From assembly GCA_006503475.1 (NCBI GenBank), contig RSEH01000340.1:1-42547 (forward strand): a stretch of 42,547 bases of DNA, read 5' to 3'. Below are positions 41,256 to 42,547 of the stretch, in pieces. How positions within the stretch are numbered: the stretch's first letter is position 1; every line of letters starts with the position of its first letter. A model generated the notes under the pieces. The model made no database searches and had not been told where the DNA came from. It saw only the letters and a program-made list of their open reading frames with translations. The translations under genes were made by a program, and so were the position numbers. This DNA comes from Stentor roeselii (lineage: Eukaryota > Ciliophora > Heterotrichea > Heterotrichida > Stentoridae).

Positions 41256-42547
41256 TTAAAACATAATACATGCTTCCATTTGACTCTTTTTCAGTGATTT
41301 TTCAAGGTTTAACTTTTTTGTTAAAACTTTTGACTTGTCTTTTAATTCTGGAAAATCGCCTCGGTCTGTTAGACATTCTTCTTCTTTTTCTGGAGGATTT
41401 TCTTTCGGTTCTTTCTCGAAAAAAAACTCTGGAAGTGAGTCTGAAATAGAGAAATTTGCTGATTTCATTGAAAAATCTGGAATATTTAATAGACTTCCCT
41501 GATAAGTCTTTTGAAAAATTGGAGTAGTTGATGGAAGACCGTTGTTTAAACTTTCTGAAATATTTGATACTCGGTTACGTCTCTTTGAGATTTTACAAGA
41601 AGAGTTTAAGTCATCCTGCGTTGCTAAAAGTTTTAAAAAGCTTGAAGATCGTTGATTTTTTTCATTTCTAGATACATTTAAACAACCGTTTCTTCTTTTT
41701 ACTTTCATTTTCCAACTACCTCTTTGGAGAATAACGAAGCAAGTTTGATTCTTGATTTCCACGAAACTTTTATTGCTCAAATTAAAGAAAGGGTTTAAAA
41801 TCCATTCAAAATTCATGAAAGAGATTTCATTTACCAAGAATTTCTTCATAAGAGACTTTAAATAAGAGTAATTCGGTATCTGTTAATATTTCAATTTCCT
41901 GACATAAGAAAAAAACATTTCAAATTCAGGAGGCAAGTCTTTAAAAAGCATGACTTTATCTGTTTTCACTTTTAAATTCAATACAAAATTCCACCTTTTC
42001 ATTCCTTCCAGTCGTGAATTGCAAATCCAAGGCAGTTCTCCTTTAGCGAGATATAAAAGACTGTAAATTAAAGACTCCAGGTCGTCTCTTCTACTTTGTC
42101 TGAAGCCCATGTGACAATTGATTGAAGCGAATGACGAGCTGCCTTTAAACGCGCATTTTGTTTTAAATGGTTTTTGATGGTTTTTTACGAGGAAGTAACT
42201 TGCTAGTCCGAAGTCGATCAATGAAATAGTTTTGCCTTCGTTTGACAGTAAAAACTGCTGAGGTTTCATGTCTCGGTGAAGGATTCCTTTGCTGTGAAGA
42301 GTCTCTAGTCGGCTTAGAAGTTGAATTGCAACCGCTGCGATTGTTTTTAATGGTAGGAGAAGGTCACCTTTTGAGTATTGAAGGCTTTTGCCTAGCATCT
42401 CCATCACCATGTAGGCTGTTTGGTTTATTGTGCTAAACTCAAATGCTTTTACGAAACCTTCAAGACCATAGACTGCTTGAAGTATCTTGAATTCCTTCCT
42501 CAACAATTCAACACATCCACTAAACTTAATAGCAACACTCTCCAAAC
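41256..42547 (-). CDS. Casein-kinase-1-like protein kinase, partial, crossed by an in-frame TAA
   Basis: The N-terminus lies beyond the right edge; the window begins just before the VAIK lysine. CK1-type motifs follow: LLRKEFKILQ (helix C), HRDMKPQQFLL (catalytic loop, 42247-42279), IDFG (42201-42222), FASINCHMGFRQSRRDDLESLIY and LPW. The frame meets TAA at 41883-41885 but stays open on both sides, and the next residues (QIPNYSYLKSLMKKFL, then FEWILN) are exactly the end of a CK1 catalytic domain (PDYxYLxxLF ... FDW). The TAA therefore replaces a residue just after YVRKLKY. A ~155-residue Ser/Lys/Glu-rich tail continues to TAG 41256-41258. Either the kinase is truncated, the TAA is read through, or the base is wrong. 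No 15-base intron removes it. Confidence 0.82.
41883..41885 (-). other. In-frame TAA inside the CK1 domain
   Basis: The sense context is KLKY-TAA-CAG ATA CCG, giving QIPNYSYL after the stop. The only GT-AG pair around it is 24 bases long, lacks A at position 10 and would delete conserved kinase residues, so splicing is an unlikely explanation. Confidence 0.9.

Noticed and set aside
41256-41849. Separate 197-residue hypothetical gene
   Set aside because: Its first ~20 residues and the codons upstream of its ATG are the end of the CK1 domain in the same frame, so it is the continuation of the kinase.
41256-42547. General recoding of TAA as an amino acid
   Set aside because: TAA ends several genes here at natural positions, and no other conserved frame is crossed by TAA except where a 15-base intron explains it.
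1-42547. CRISPR arrays, insertion sequences, tRNA or rRNA genes
   Set aside because: None seen on either strand by eye; a tRNA scan would be needed to exclude tRNAs in the spacers.

Overview
The window is one end of a macronuclear chromosome of a heterotrich ciliate, most likely Stentor or a close relative. Three things point there. The first ~50 bases are perfect 8-mer telomere repeats (CCCTAACA). Genes are cut by introns of exactly 15 bases, all beginning GTA, ending AG and carrying an A at position 10. All three stop codons (TAA, TAG, TGA) end genes and tryptophan is TGG, so the nuclear code looks standard, unlike Blepharisma or Condylostoma. The DNA is AT-rich. The organism assignment is inference from remembered features of these ciliates; the repeats and introns are read directly.

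Left part (1-22 kb), subtelomeric: a tandem family of four ~3.4 kb genes, all on the minus strand (2602-6017, 7324-10743, 13665-17057, 18500-21901), separated by 1.3-2.9 kb of AT-rich DNA with no gene I can support. Two broken relatives lie nearest the telomere: a decayed plus-strand copy (~640-2040) and a minus-strand 3' fragment (~2121-2535). Each full gene has two 15-base introns at identical positions and phases. Each encodes a signal peptide, about twelve kelch repeats (probably two six-bladed propellers), a GCC2/GCC3-type cysteine-rich stalk, three membrane segments, a conserved six-cysteine exoplasmic loop between the second and third, and a variable charged tail. I read it as a multigene surface receptor or adhesion family. 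The copy nearest the telomere has a one-base frameshift.

Right part (22.8-42.5 kb), gene-dense core with gaps of 18-235 bases: a giant 2952-residue surface protein (furin-like cysteine repeats, PKD/REJ-like region, GPS-like motif, five membrane helices); an REXO4-like exonuclease; a doubtful 78-residue ORF; a 1042-residue protein I cannot name; a LITAF-domain protein; a spinster-like MFS transporter whose frame is restored only by removing two 15-base introns; a lysine/serine-rich IQ-motif protein; a CBM20 protein with a C-terminal domain resembling a phosphohistidine swivel domain without its histidine; and a casein-kinase-1-like kinase running off the right edge whose kinase domain is crossed by one in-frame TAA.

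The most notable observations are the uniform 15-base introns (three of ten contain no stop and hide inside open frames), the subtelomeric double-propeller receptor family, the TAA inside an otherwise continuous CK1 domain, and three co-directional genes spaced 18 and 19 bases apart.
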